Source of the DNA: Seriola aureovittata
Lineage: Eukaryota; Chordata; Actinopteri; Carangiformes; Carangidae
DNA: 64,000 bases
Direction: 5' to 3'
NCBI RefSeq assembly: GCF_021018895.1
Contig: NC_079380.1
Location: 11,765,736-11,829,735, forward strand
Shown here: positions 63,543 through 64,000 of the stretch, in pieces
Position numbering within the stretch: the first letter of the stretch is position 1
Layout: each line of letters starts with the position of its first letter
Notes under the pieces: model-generated
What the model was told of the DNA's origin: nothing
The model's input: only the letters and a program-made list of their open reading frames with translations
The model's database searches: none
Position numbers and translations under genes: made by a program

Positions 63543-64000
63543 GTAAGAAACGATGTATTTGCATTGGCAGATCTTTAGTGCTGGTCCTTTACTGACATTT
63601 TTTTTTGTCATAAAATACTCAAGAGAAGCTACACTTGGTGTGCTGTCCAAATACTTAGGAGAGCACACTTATTCCAGCAGACTAAATAATAAAGTGGGTT
63701 AGCAACGGGTACTGCACCATTCTTCCTTATCGACATAGCACAGATTTTAGTTCTACTGTCACATGTAGTCATCTGGAAGGAAACTGGAAAGTACCAAACA
63801 GAAATGAGTCCAGCTTCATAGCTGAACTTTTGGCCATAAGATTTTCTTCCCCTGTTCCTGTCCCATCAGCCAATAAGAAAAATGCATTCAAGTCAAAGGA
63901 ATGTACCCTTTTTTTTTTTTTTTTACAAATACAACTAAATATTGGAAATTGTTTAATTTAATTGTTTAATGTGGCACTAAAGCAAAGCTAACAAAATCTA
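63543..64000. other. tbcd intron 17, beginning
   Basis: It starts with a GTAAGA donor. It contains a T run at about 63910-63925 and otherwise nothing recognisable; the next tbcd exon lies beyond the window. Confidence 0.75.

Overview
The window is nuclear DNA from a ray-finned fish, most likely a percomorph teleost. The protein-coding genes are split into many short exons with GT-AG (and rare) splice sites. The introns and spacers are AT-rich, carry long (CA)n microsatellites, and hold decayed Tc1-like transposons and a tRNA-derived SINE. The gene set and protein lengths are those of a vertebrate. The fish assignment rests on recognised families and repeats, not on a database search.

Layout: (1) 1-8054, minus strand, hgs (HRS, ESCRT-0), missing only its C-terminal end off the left edge. 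(2) 10365-11012, minus, an intronless claudin. (3) 12999-15075, minus, a RING/coiled-coil/PRY-SPRY TRIM-like ligase with no B-box. (4) 17060-18789, minus, a GIMAP/AIG1-like protein whose GTP-binding motifs are all degenerate. (5) 20673-24578, plus, rsad1 (HemW-like radical SAM). (6) 26630-27787, minus, a Rasd/Rhes-type small GTPase with a long N-terminus and an altered switch II motif. (7) 34475-41849, plus, epn3 (epsin-3). (8) 43299-44850, minus, arl16, which has a probable U12-type AT-AC intron. (9) 45201-46986, plus, fn3k-type ketosamine kinase, head to head with arl16. (10) 48665 to the right edge, plus, the N-terminal half of tbcd, with znf750 nested on the opposite strand in one intron (54831-56803).

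I rebuilt exon-intron structures by hand, requiring reading frame and splice sites to agree. Every multi-exon gene closes in frame from start to stop or to the window edge.

The genes do not form an operon or one pathway. hgs and epn3 both act in ubiquitin-linked membrane traffic, but that looks coincidental. The order is informative. hgs, arl16, fn3k, tbcd and znf750 belong to the human 17q25 neighbourhood, while rsad1 and epn3 belong to 17q21. In this fish the second group, with lineage-specific immune-type genes (TRIM, GIMAP-like), sits between hgs and arl16, which are head-to-head neighbours in human.

The most unusual items are the motif-less GIMAP-like protein with a C-terminal glycine zipper, the B-box-less TRIM, the altered Rasd GTPase, the AT-AC intron of arl16, and a SINE with an exact 17-bp target-site duplication in tbcd. 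I see no CRISPR, phage, rRNA or functional tRNA gene.
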